In this document: positions 8,168 to 15,862 of the stretch, one piece after another | How positions within the stretch are numbered: the first letter of the stretch is position 1 | Layout: the number at the start of each line of letters is the position of its first letter | From: Gemmatimonadota bacterium | GTDB lineage: Bacteria > Gemmatimonadota > Gemmatimonadetes > Longimicrobiales > RSA9 | Direction of reading: 5' to 3' | Length of the DNA: 23,800 nt | Assembly: GCA_012027055.1 (NCBI GenBank) | Contig: VEPF01000375.1 | Span: 1-23,800, forward strand | Notes under the pieces: model-generated | What the model was told of the DNA's origin: nothing | The model's input: only the letters and a program-made list of their open reading frames with translations | Database searches by the model: none | Program-made: the position numbers and the translations under genes

Positions 8168-9580
8168 ATGGCGAAGACAATCCGCTCCGAGACGCATCCC
8201 GACGTCACCGGCTTCGCGGCCGTCAACCGGGATGTGCTCAAGCTGCTCGGCAAGCCCGGGCGGGGCTACTTCGTGCTGCTCGCCGTGGCCGTGGCCGGCG
8301 TGGGCATCGGGCTGCTGGCCTGGGGGAACCAGATCGTCACCGGCTTCGGCATGTCCGGACTGGGCAGCCCGGTCGGGTGGGGCGTCTACATCACCACGTT
8401 CGTCTTCTGGGTCGGCATCGCCCATTCCGGCACCCTGATCTCCGCCGTCCTGTACCTGTTCCGCGCCCGTTGGCGGCAGTCCATCTACCGCACCGCCGAG
8501 GCCATGACCGTGTTCGCGGTCATGACCGCCGGCCTGTTCCCGATCATCCACGTGGGCCGGCCGTGGCTGGCCTACTACCTGCTGCCGTACCCGAACCAGC
8601 GCGGGATCTGGCCCAACTTCCGCTCGCCGCTGCTCTGGGACGTGTTCGCGGTCTCCACCTACTTCACGGTGTCCGCCACCTTCTTCCTGCTGGGGATGAT
8701 CCCCGACATTGCAGCGGCGCGGGACGCCACCACCGTGCCCTGGCGCAAGAAGCTCTACACCGCGCTCGCCTTCGGCTGGCGCGGCACCGAGCGCGAGTGG
8801 CGGCATTTCACCAAGGCGTACCTGTACCTGGCCGCGCTCGCCACCCCGCTGGTGCTGTCGGTGCACTCGGTGGTGTCCTGGGACTTCGCCATGTCGATCG
8901 TGCCTGGCTGGCACACCACCATCTTCGCACCCTACTTCGTGGCCGGCGCGATCTTCTCGGGCCTGGCCATGGTGATCACCCTGGTGATCCCGCTGCGCAA
9001 GGTGTTCGGGCTCGAAGCCTACTTCACGCCGCGCCACTTCGATGCCATGGCCAAGCTGGTGCTGGTCACCAGCATGATCGTGTTCTACGCGTACCTGACC
9101 GAGTTCTTCATGGCCTGGTACAGCTTCGAGACGCCGGAGCGGGCCATCTTCTGGAACCGGATCACGGGCGACTACTGGTGGGCCACGTGGATCATGCTGA
9201 CCTGCAACGGCATCATCCCGATGCTGCTCTGGTCGCCGAAGATCCGGCGCAACATCCCGGCGCTGTTCACGATCACGATCTTCATCAACATCGGGATGTG
9301 GTTCGAGCGCTTCGTGATCATCGTCACCTCGCTCGCCCACGAGTACGAGCCCTGGCAGTGGCGCAACTACGCACCGTCGCCGACGGAGTTGATCCTGCTG
9401 GCGTTCAGCTTCTGCTGGTTCTTCATGTGGTTCCTGCTGTTCATCCGGCTGCTGCCGGCGGTGTCCGTGGCCGAGCTGAAGGAGGTGCTGCCGCCGCCGC
9501 TGCGGTTCCGGCGGCGGGAGGCGCGGCCCGGTGACGGAGCCGAGGCGCCCGCCCGGCGGGCGCGGGCGGGGGAGGAGTAG
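8168..9580 (+). CDS. actC: ActC, NrfD/PsrC-like quinol-binding membrane subunit of alternative complex III
   Basis: 470-residue integral membrane protein with about ten hydrophobic helices, starting 4 nt after the actB stop with GGGGGAG shortly upstream. It belongs to the NrfD/PsrC family, recognisable by segments such as GWGVYITTFVFWVGIAHSGTL (about 70-90), the Trp/Tyr-rich GDYWWATW and NIGMWFERFVI near 380. ActC carries the proposed periplasmic-side quinol oxidation site and a candidate proton channel. It packs against the ActB Fe-S domain, as PsrC does with PsrB. The C-terminus is a short charged cytosolic tail rich in Arg, Ala and Glu. Nothing looks broken. Confidence 0.95.
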   Translation: MAKTIRSETHPDVTGFAAVNRDVLKLLGKPGRGYFVLLAVAVAGVGIGLLAWGNQIVTGFGMSGLGSPVGWGVYITTFVFWVGIAHSGTLISAVLYLFRARWRQSIYRTAEAMTVFAVMTAGLFPIIHVGRPWLAYYLLPYPNQRGIWPNFRSPLLWDVFAVSTYFTVSATFFLLGMIPDIAAARDATTVPWRKKLYTALAFGWRGTEREWRHFTKAYLYLAALATPLVLSVHSVVSWDFAMSIVPGWHTTIFAPYFVAGAIFSGLAMVITLVIPLRKVFGLEAYFTPRHFDAMAKLVLVTSMIVFYAYLTEFFMAWYSFETPERAIFWNRITGDYWWATWIMLTCNGIIPMLLWSPKIRRNIPALFTITIFINIGMWFERFVIIVTSLAHEYEPWQWRNYAPSPTELILLAFSFCWFFMWFLLFIRLLPAVSVAELKEVLPPPLRFRRREARPGDGAEAPARRARAGEE

Positions 9581-9583
9581 GCC

Positions 9584-10183
9584 ATGGCTGGGACCCAGAC
9601 GGCCGGCGCTGACGATTCCGGGCGGCTGCGCTCGGACGCAGCATCGCAAGCGCGCCGGGGCACGCTCGGCGTGTTCGATGGCGTGGATGCCGCCGCCCGC
9701 GCGATCGAGCGGCTGCGCGCGGCCAAGCTGCGCGGCATCACGGCGTTCTCGCCCATGCCGAGCCACGATCTGGAGCACGCGCTGCACGCGGGCGAAAGCC
9801 CGGTCCGGATATTCACCCTGGTGGGCGGCCTGACCGGGACCGCGACCGGCTTCGCGCTGGCAAGCTGGACCTCGCTGCGCTGGCCGCTGGTCACGGGCGG
9901 CAAGCCGATCATCTCGATCCCGGCCTGGGTGATCATCGCGTTCGAGCTGACCATCCTGTTCGGCGCGCTGTCCACGGTCCTGGGGCTGTTCATCCAGATG
10001 CGGCTGCCCAACCGCAACGTCATGCAGGTCTACGATCCGCGCTTCACCAGCGACCATTTCGGCGTGCTGATCACGCCGCCCGCCGGCCGCGCGGCCGAGG
10101 TGCGGCAGATCCTGCACGAGAGCGGCGCCACGGAGATCCGCGAGCAGGTCGAGGAGGTGAGCGTTGGCGAGATCCCATTCTAG
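9584..10183 (+). CDS. actD: ActD, DUF3341-type membrane subunit of alternative complex III
   Basis: 199 residues. A cytosolic N-terminal part (about 1-80, containing GTLGVFDGVDAAARAIERL) resembles a small alpha/beta fold. Two transmembrane helices follow (about 83-105 and 116-138), then a C-terminal soluble part ending in VEEVSVGEIPF. This two-helix layout and position between actC and actE are diagnostic of ActD. It is a structural subunit at the ActC/ActF interface with no known cofactor. The start at 9584 is 3 nt after the actC stop. Its 3' end overlaps the start of actE by 20 nt. Confidence 0.92.
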   Translation: MAGTQTAGADDSGRLRSDAASQARRGTLGVFDGVDAAARAIERLRAAKLRGITAFSPMPSHDLEHALHAGESPVRIFTLVGGLTGTATGFALASWTSLRWPLVTGGKPIISIPAWVIIAFELTILFGALSTVLGLFIQMRLPNRNVMQVYDPRFTSDHFGVLITPPAGRAAEVRQILHESGATEIREQVEEVSVGEIPF

Positions 10184-10838
10184 CGCGGGGGCGCTGCTGC
10201 TGGCCGTCGGGCTCGTGCTGAGCTCCGCCGGCTGCACGCGCATCGACAATGCGCTCGCGTCCGTGCCGTTCCTGGCGTTCATGCGCAACGCCCCGTCGTT
10301 CGACCCGTACGAGGCGACCCGGCCGGCGCCGCCGGGAGCGATCCCGTACCGCATGCCGGGGGACGTGCTGCTGCCGCCGATGCCGGGGACTGACTCCGCG
10401 CTCGCCGCCTTCGCAGCCGGGCCGTACGGCAAGAACCCGCTCCCGGCCGGCGACTCCGCGGTGCTGGCGCTCGGGCAGGTCATGTTCAACCGGCACTGCT
10501 CGCCGTGCCACGGCGATGGCGGGCAGGGCAACGGCGCGGCCGTGGGCCCGACCAAGTTCCCGTTCGCGCCGAACCTCACCACCCCGCCCGCGACCGACCG
10601 GGCGGACGGCTACGTCTACGCGATCATCCGCGCCGGCCGCGGCCTGATGCCGTCCTATGGCGCCCGGATCACGCACCGGGAGCGGTGGGCGATCGTGCAG
10701 TACGTGCGGCAACTGCAGGTGCTCGCGCCGACCCAGCCGATCCAGCTGCCGCCCACCAACCCGACGGACCGGCCGGTGCTGCCACAGGACACCGCGGGCA
10801 AGGTCCGGCCCGACACGCTGCCACAGGAGAACCGGTAG
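10164..10838 (+). CDS. actE: ActE, monoheme cytochrome c lipoprotein of alternative complex III
   Basis: 224 residues. The signal peptide ends in a lipobox SSAGC (Cys24). A single class I cytochrome c domain has CSPCH at 112-116 and a likely axial methionine in GLMPSY (Met162). The tail is Pro-rich. ActE is the periplasmic monoheme subunit that accepts electrons from ActA and hands them to the terminal oxidase or a soluble carrier. The only start consistent with the signal peptide is TTG at 10164, inside the 3' end of actD, preceded by GAGGTG 4 nt upstream. This implies translational coupling to actD. The rare TTG may lower its expression relative to its neighbours. Confidence 0.92.
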   Translation: MARSHSSAGALLLAVGLVLSSAGCTRIDNALASVPFLAFMRNAPSFDPYEATRPAPPGAIPYRMPGDVLLPPMPGTDSALAAFAAGPYGKNPLPAGDSAVLALGQVMFNRHCSPCHGDGGQGNGAAVGPTKFPFAPNLTTPPATDRADGYVYAIIRAGRGLMPSYGARITHRERWAIVQYVRQLQVLAPTQPIQLPPTNPTDRPVLPQDTAGKVRPDTLPQENR

Positions 10839-12136
10839 TGGCACATCACGCCTCTCACTCCGAGCTGCCGCTCGCGCGCCTGCACCGGCTGCCGACCGCG
10901 CTGCGCGCCGCCTCGCCCGCGCTCATCGGGCTGGGCGGCATCGGGCTCGTGGCGGCCGTGCTGCTCGACCCGGACCGCGGCTGGCGCGCCTACCTCGTGA
11001 ACTGGCTGTTCTTCATGAGCGTGGCCCAGGGTGCGCTGCTGCTGGCCGCCGTGGTCTCGATCACGAAAGGCCTGTGGTCCCGGCCCATCCGGCGCTTCGC
11101 GCTCTCCTTCGTGGGGTTCCTGCCGATCGCGTACCTGGCCATGGTGCCGCTGTTCATCGCGGCCGATCACATCTTCCCCTGGATCGCCGCGCCGATCCCG
11201 GGCAAGGATGCCTGGCTGAACGTGCCGTTCCTCACGGCGCGCAACCTGATCCTGTTCGGCATCCTCGTGGCGCTGGACCTGGCCTTCGCCTACTACGCGC
11301 TCCGCCCCGACCTCGGGCTGATCCGGGACCAGGTGCCCGCGTCGCTCCGTGACTTCTACCAGCGCCTCACCGGCCAGTGGCTGGGGCAGGAGGCCGAGGA
11401 GCTGCGCTCGCACCGCCGGCTGCTGGTCCTGGGTCCCGCGCTGGTGGTGGCGTACGCGCTGGCCATGGGGCTGATCGCGTGGGATTTCGTGATGTCGCTG
11501 GAACCGCACTGGTTCAGCACGCTCATCGGACCGTACTTCTTCATGGGTGCGTTCCTGGGCGGGGTCATGGCCACCGCGCTCCTGACCCTGCTCTATCGCG
11601 ACCAGCTCGAGCTGGAGCACTGGATCCTGCCCAGCACGCTGCACGATCTCGGCAAGCTGGGCTTCGGCTTCACGGTGTTCTGGGGCTACCTCTTCTTCTC
11701 TCAGTATATCGTGATCTGGTACGGGCTCCTGCCCATCGAGCAGGCGTTCGTCATCCACCGCTTCACGGAACCGTTCAAGTACGTGGCGCAGGCCGTCGGC
11801 CTCCTGCTCTTCGTCATCCCCTTCTTCGGCCTGCTCGGCGTGGTCACCAAGCGCCGGCCGCGCCTGCTGGCGACGCTGGCCAGCACCAGCCTCGTGGGCC
11901 TGTACCTGGAGCGCTACCTGCTGGTCTATCCGTCGCTCTGGATCGGCACCGAGCGCCTGCCCATCGGCTGGCAGGAACCGGCGATTGCCCTGTTCTTCGC
12001 GGGCCTGCTGCTGCTCGCGCTCGGCTGGTTCGCGCACCGGTTCCCGCTCATGCAACTGTGGCAGCCGCCCTCGGAGATCGAGCTGCAGGGCGTGGAGCGG
12101 GAGCTCGCGCCGGACGAGGCGGTGCCGGAGCGGTAG
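10838..12136 (+). CDS. actF: ActF, NrfD-like second quinone-type membrane subunit of alternative complex III
   Basis: 432-residue membrane protein with about ten hydrophobic helices. It is a paralogue of ActC, as in all complete act operons. Recognisable segments include NWLFFMSVAQGALLLAAV (about 48-65), FVMSLEPHWFSTLIGPYFFMG near 218 and LGFGFTVFWGYLFFSQY near 275. ActF forms the membrane core with ActC and is proposed to take part in proton movement. The start is GTG at 10838, overlapping the actE TAG by one base, with AGGAG 8 nt upstream. The stop at 12136 is followed by a strong hairpin. The operon ends here; no oxidase or SCO gene follows. Confidence 0.94.
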   Translation: MAHHASHSELPLARLHRLPTALRAASPALIGLGGIGLVAAVLLDPDRGWRAYLVNWLFFMSVAQGALLLAAVVSITKGLWSRPIRRFALSFVGFLPIAYLAMVPLFIAADHIFPWIAAPIPGKDAWLNVPFLTARNLILFGILVALDLAFAYYALRPDLGLIRDQVPASLRDFYQRLTGQWLGQEAEELRSHRRLLVLGPALVVAYALAMGLIAWDFVMSLEPHWFSTLIGPYFFMGAFLGGVMATALLTLLYRDQLELEHWILPSTLHDLGKLGFGFTVFWGYLFFSQYIVIWYGLLPIEQAFVIHRFTEPFKYVAQAVGLLLFVIPFFGLLGVVTKRRPRLLATLASTSLVGLYLERYLLVYPSLWIGTERLPIGWQEPAIALFFAGLLLLALGWFAHRFPLMQLWQPPSEIELQGVERELAPDEAVPER

Positions 12137-12156
12137 CGACCGCGGCCCCGTGACGC

Positions 12157-12196
12157 ACGAGCGCCGCCCCGGGCACGGACCCGGGGCGGCGCTCGT
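12157..12196. terminator. Perfect 17-bp hairpin between convergent operons
   Basis: Stem 12157-12173 pairs without mismatch with 12180-12196 around a 6-nt loop (CACGGA). It lies 20 nt after the actF stop and 22 nt from the convergent TrmJ-like gene's stop, so it probably serves both strands. A short CGCTTTGGG follows on the plus strand, so the U-tract is weak. Confidence 0.75.
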
Positions 12197-12218
12197 CGCT
12201 TTGGGAGCAGGCGCCAGC

Positions 12219-13007
12219 CTAAGGCGCGCCGCGCAGCCGCGCGATGTACTTCCGGACCTCGATCATGATGCCGCGCAGCAGGTTCGCTTCCCGGCCGGTG
12301 AGTCCTGCCCGCCGGTACACGGCGCGCATGGTGCGCAACAGCGCTTCCGGCTGCCGGTCCTTGTAGAACTCGATGGTTTCCAGGGCCACGTGCGTGTCCT
12401 GGTACAGGGCGTCGAGCTGCGCGCGCGTGGCCGGCGGCGCGTGTCGCTTCGGCACGGGCAGGGCCGCGCGCTCGGAGGCGGCCAGCCAGAGCTCGTAGCC
12501 GATCAGCAGCACGGCCTGCGCGAGGTTGAGGGAGGCATAGCCCGGGTCGGTGGGGATGACCAGCAGGCGGTCGCAGCGGTCGAGCTCCTCGTTCGAGAGT
12601 CCCTTGTCCTCCCGGCCGAACACGATCGCGACCGGGCCCCTCGCCGCCCTCGCCTCGGCGATCGCCAGCAGTTCGCCGGCGGCCTCGCGCGGGTGCTGCC
12701 ACACGAATGTCTGGGTCCGCTTGCGGGCGGTGGTGCCCACCACGTAGGCGCAGTCCCCGAGCGCGTCCTCCAGGTCATCGAAGAACTCGGCCCGCTCCAG
12801 CACCGACTCGGAGCCGTGCGCGATCCCGGCAATGCGCCACGCATTGTAGTCGGCCGGCGCGACCAGCCGCAGGCGCCGCAGGCCCATGTTCATCATGGCC
12901 CGAACCGCGGTCGCGATGTTCACCACGTCCTGCGTCCGGTTCAGGATCACCACGAACCGGTCGCTGTGCGGCCCGCCCTGCCCGATCCTCGCTTTGCCGA
13001 ATCCCAT
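12219..13007 (-). CDS. TrmJ-like tRNA 2'-O-methyltransferase (SPOUT/TrmH family)
   Basis: 262 residues. SPOUT-superfamily methyltransferase of the TrmH/TrmJ group, using S-adenosylmethionine in a trefoil-knot fold to methylate a ribose 2'-hydroxyl. TrmJ modifies position 32 of the tRNA anticodon loop. Visible motifs are motif 1 NIATAVRAMMNMGL (Asn30, Arg36), motif 2 IVFGREDKGLSNEEL near 128-142 and motif 3 IPTDPGYASLNLAQAV near 151-166, in the correct order. The C-terminal helical extension (about 190-262) matches TrmJ rather than the shorter TrmL. The ATG at 13007 is preceded by an in-frame TGA at 13014-13016, so the start cannot be further upstream. The upstream MFS frame reads 233 nt into this gene. 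Confidence 0.9.
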   Translation of the reverse strand: MGFGKARIGQGGPHSDRFVVILNRTQDVVNIATAVRAMMNMGLRRLRLVAPADYNAWRIAGIAHGSESVLERAEFFDDLEDALGDCAYVVGTTARKRTQTFVWQHPREAAGELLAIAEARAARGPVAIVFGREDKGLSNEELDRCDRLLVIPTDPGYASLNLAQAVLLIGYELWLAASERAALPVPKRHAPPATRAQLDALYQDTHVALETIEFYKDRQPEALLRTMRAVYRRAGLTGREANLLRGIMIEVRKYIARLRGAP

Positions 13008-14295
13008 GGCCTCTCAGGTTCGGCGCGCGGTCCGACCGCACCGCGCGCGTCCGTCCGGTTGCGCCGGCACAGGCCGCCGGCTCCGCCGCCGGCCCCCGCA
13101 CCAGCAGGACGAGCAGCAGCGCCGCCAGCAGCGCGAGCGATCCGCCGATCAGCAGTGCGGCGCGCGCGCTCCAGGTCGCCCAGACCGCGCCGAAGATGAC
13201 ACTCGCCGGCAGTGCCGCAATCCCGATGGAGAAATGGTACGCGCCGAACGCAGCCCCCCGGCGAGCCGCGGGCGCGAGCTGCGCGATCAGGGCCTTCTCG
13301 GGCGCTTCCGTGAGCCCGTAGAACAGGCCGTAGCCCAGGAACAGCGCCCAGGCATGCCAGGCCCGGGTCGCAAATGCGAACGCGGCGTAGGTGAGCGCGT
13401 AGACGCACCAGCCCGCCACGATCGCCCGCTGCGGACCCAGGCGGTCCGCGGTCAAACCGCCGGGCACGTTCCAGATCATCTTGCTGACGTGATGCGCGGC
13501 CCACAGCAGCGGGATCAGGGCCAGCGGCACGCCCAGGTCCTGGGCGCGCAGCAGCAGGAAGGCGTCCGTGGCGTTGCCCAGCGTGAACACCACCAGCACC
13601 AGCAGGAAGGTGCCCAGCGGGCCGCGATATCCCGTCCGGATCCGCCGCCCCAGACTTTCCCCGGACGACGTCCCCGCCGCCGTTGCGGGCGCGGCCCGTG
13701 CCGGCTCCCGCACCTTGAGCCCGATCACGAGCAGCGAGAGCATGCCGGGGATCACCGCGAGCAGGAACACCCAGCGCAGCCGTTCGTGGGCGAACAGCAG
13801 CAGTCCGGAGGCGAGCAGTGGTCCGATCACGGCGCCCGCGTGGTCGGCCGCGCGATGGAAGCCGAACGCCAGGCCGCGGCGCGAGGCCGGCACCGACTCC
13901 GCCAGCAGCGCGTCGCGCGGCGCGGAGCGCATGCCCTTGCCCATGCGGTCGGCGAAGCGCACCGCGAGCACGTGCCAGGGGGCGCTGACCAGCCCGATCA
14001 GCGGCCGGGCGAAGGTGGCGATCGTGTAGCCCCAGAACACCAGCGGCTTGCGGTGCCGCACCCGGTCCGACAGCCAGCCGCTGCCCAGCTTGAGGAACGA
14101 GGCCGTGCTCTCGGCCACGCCTTCGATCAGCCCGAGGAACGCAGGGCCCGCGCCCAGGGAGCCGACCAGGAAGTACGGCAGCAGCGGATAGATCATCTCG
14201 CTGGCGGCGTCGTTCAGCAGCGAGACCAGGCTCAGCCACAGGACGTTTCCGCCCAGCACCGCGCGCCAGCCCTCGTTGCCCCGCCCACCACGCAT
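12775..14295 (-). CDS. Major facilitator superfamily transporter with anomalous C-terminal extension
   Basis: 507 residues as read. The first 400 form a 12-helix MFS permease. The TM2-3 loop signature is LSDRVRHRKPLVFWGY, and further on are FADRMGKGMRSAPRDALLAE and AFGFHRAADHAGAVIGP, typical of a widespread bacterial MFS subgroup of unknown substrate. After the last helix (ALLLVLLVRG, about residue 400) the frame runs on for about 107 Arg/Gly/Ala-rich residues, the last 77 inside the TrmJ-like gene in another frame. This tail does not look like protein and suggests either a sequence error or a frameshift near residue 400. ATG 14295 (or GTG 14298) has GGAGGAGG upstream. The gene is divergent from the PLP enzyme. 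Confidence 0.85.
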   Translation of the reverse strand: MRGGRGNEGWRAVLGGNVLWLSLVSLLNDAASEMIYPLLPYFLVGSLGAGPAFLGLIEGVAESTASFLKLGSGWLSDRVRHRKPLVFWGYTIATFARPLIGLVSAPWHVLAVRFADRMGKGMRSAPRDALLAESVPASRRGLAFGFHRAADHAGAVIGPLLASGLLLFAHERLRWVFLLAVIPGMLSLLVIGLKVREPARAAPATAAGTSSGESLGRRIRTGYRGPLGTFLLVLVVFTLGNATDAFLLLRAQDLGVPLALIPLLWAAHHVSKMIWNVPGGLTADRLGPQRAIVAGWCVYALTYAAFAFATRAWHAWALFLGYGLFYGLTEAPEKALIAQLAPAARRGAAFGAYHFSIGIAALPASVIFGAVWATWSARAALLIGGSLALLAALLLVLLVRGPAAEPAACAGATGRTRAVRSDRAPNLRGHGIRQSEDRAGRAAQRPVRGDPEPDAGRGEHRDRGSGHDEHGPAAPAAGRAGRLQCVAHCRDRARLRVGAGAGRVLR

Positions 14296-14457
14296 CACCG
14301 GCACCCTCCTCCTGAACGGTGCAGCCCGGCGCCCCCTTGCACCTGCCCGGACCGCGCCCGGTGCCGGGGCCACTGGCTCACCATCGACACTGAGTTTACC
14401 GACGCGGGCCACCCGCGGCACCCCGGCTGAAGTCCGGGACGCCGCGGCAGCGAGGAG

Positions 14458-14487
14458 TTGGACCCGGCACGGCGCCGGCCGTACTTT
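14458..14487 (+). promoter_or_regulatory. Candidate promoter of the PLP enzyme gene, possibly leaderless
   Basis: TTGGAC (14458-14463), an 18-bp spacer and TACTTT (14482-14487). The ATG begins 8 bases after the -10 element, where transcription would be expected to start, and no ribosome-binding site fits between them. A leaderless transcript would explain this. The boxes are partial matches only. Confidence 0.35.
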
Positions 14488-14494
14488 GCAGGCC

Positions 14495-15616
14495 ATGTCG
14501 GGCCCCCTCCTCTTCGAAGCACTGCCCGGGCTCGCATCCCGGGTGCCCTGGCTGCCGCTGGCGAGCGTTCCCACGCCGGTGGAAGCGCACACCGTGACCG
14601 GCCGCCCGGTGCTGGTCAAGCGCGATGACCTGACCGCTCGGCCGTACGGCGGCAACAAGGTCCGGAAACTCGAGTTCCTGCTGGCGGAGGCGCGCGGCCG
14701 GGGCGCCAACCGCGTCATTACCGCGGGCGCGTTCGGCTCGCACCACGCGCTGGCCACGGCGGTCTACGGCCCACGGGCCGGCCTGGCGGTGACGTGCGTG
14801 CTGTTCCCGCAGCCGCTCACCGCCCACGTGCGGGACGTGCTCGGGCTCATCGTGGCCCAGGGCGCGGAGGTGCGCTGCACCCGGCGCATGGAAGGGATCC
14901 CGCTCGCGCTCCGGCTTGCCCGTTGGCGGGCACGTGCCGAGCCGGCCTCCATCATACCGCCCGGCGGCTCGAACCCGACCGGTGCGCTGGGCTACGTGGA
15001 AGCCGGGCTCGAGCTGGCCGCCCAGATCGGCGCGGGCGCCTGTCCGGAGCCCGCCGGTATCTACGTGGCGGCCGGGACCCTCGGCACGGCTGCCGGGCTG
15101 GCGGGCGGCCTGGCCCTGGCCGGGCGCCCCATCCCGATCCATGCCGTCCGGATCACCCGGCCGGCGGTCACCAACGTGCGGGTGCTCCGGGGGCTGGTGC
15201 GGGGCATCCTCGAGCTGCTGCGTCCGGCCGCCGCCACCCTGCCGACCTGCGACGAGGTGCTGGGCAGGGTCACTATCTGCCACGACCAGATCGGCCCCGG
15301 TTACGGCCGGGAGACCGCCGCCGCGTTCGCCGCCACCGCAGTGTTCGGGAGCGCCGGCCTGAAGCTGGACGTGACCTACACCGCGAAGACGGCCGCCGCC
15401 CTCCTGGACGACCGGGCCGGCGCCCGCCCGCCGCTGTTCTGGCACACGCTCAGCGCCCGGCACCCGGTGCCGGATGGTACCGCCCCCGATCCCGCCCGCG
15501 TGCCCGAGCGCATCCGCCGCATCCTGGGCGAGCACGATCAGGCCCGGCGGCCGGCCGAGCCCACCCAGGCCTCCTTCCTGGCTCCCCTCATCGGACTCTG
15601 GCGCGACCGCCGGTGA
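14495..15616 (+). CDS. PLP-dependent enzyme of the D-cysteine desulfhydrase / ACC deaminase family
   Basis: 373 residues, fold-type II pyridoxal-phosphate enzyme. The family converts D-cysteine to pyruvate, sulfide and ammonia, or opens the ring of 1-aminocyclopropane-1-carboxylate. The cofactor lysine is Lys55 in GGNKVRKLEF, and the Gly-rich phosphate-binding loop is GTLGTAAGLAGGL near 195-207. After the lysine, family members usually have SNHxRQ; here the sequence is GSHHALATA (Ser82, His83, His84), so the substrate may differ. The start at 14495 places family homology from about residue 20. No ribosome-binding site is seen. An in-frame extension to 14276 is low-complexity and overlaps the divergent MFS gene's leader. 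The exact substrate is not determined. Confidence 0.85.
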   Translation: MSGPLLFEALPGLASRVPWLPLASVPTPVEAHTVTGRPVLVKRDDLTARPYGGNKVRKLEFLLAEARGRGANRVITAGAFGSHHALATAVYGPRAGLAVTCVLFPQPLTAHVRDVLGLIVAQGAEVRCTRRMEGIPLALRLARWRARAEPASIIPPGGSNPTGALGYVEAGLELAAQIGAGACPEPAGIYVAAGTLGTAAGLAGGLALAGRPIPIHAVRITRPAVTNVRVLRGLVRGILELLRPAAATLPTCDEVLGRVTICHDQIGPGYGRETAAAFAATAVFGSAGLKLDVTYTAKTAAALLDDRAGARPPLFWHTLSARHPVPDGTAPDPARVPERIRRILGEHDQARRPAEPTQASFLAPLIGLWRDRR

Positions 15617-15627
15617 CGCACCGGCAG

Positions 15628-15669
15628 GGCCCGCGGCCGGCCGGCCCGGGGCTCGGGTGGTCGCGGGCC
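15628..15669 (+). terminator. Possible terminator hairpin after the PLP enzyme gene
   Basis: GGCCCGCG (15628-15635) pairs with CGCGGGCC (15662-15669), and a few further pairs including G-U continue inward. It begins 12 nt past the stop. The loop is long and there is no U-tract, so the call is weak in such GC-rich DNA. Confidence 0.3.
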
Positions 15670-15751
15670 GCCGGAATCTCCGCGTCCGCCCCCTGCCGGG
15701 TACTTCCCGGCGCCGCCCGCGGTGCATCCGTCCCTGTGCCCGTCCGCTCCC

Positions 15752-15779
15752 TTGCCGCCCCGCATGCGGGCGCTAACAT
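15752..15779 (+). promoter_or_regulatory. Candidate promoter of the peptidase operon
   Basis: TTGCCG (15752-15757), a 16-bp spacer and TAACAT (15774-15779), each four of six matches to a housekeeping consensus. It would give a leader of about 77 nt before the S46 peptidase. GGAG lies 9 nt before the ATG at 15863. Confidence 0.4.
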
Positions 15780-15862
15780 GACCCTGCCCGTAACGCGTCC
15801 GGCCGCGTCCGCGTCCGGCGCGCGCGTGTGTCGTCGCAACTGACCAGCTGGAGATACCAACT

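Noticed and set aside
5236..8253. 1005-residue open frame antisense to actB
   Set aside because: Arg/His/Gly-rich composition with no motif; it is the GC-driven antisense shadow of a gene with clear Fe-S and Tat motifs.
8102..10582. 826-residue open frame antisense to actC, actD and actE
   Set aside because: Low-complexity Asp/Arg/Gln-rich translation spanning three real genes; a shadow frame.
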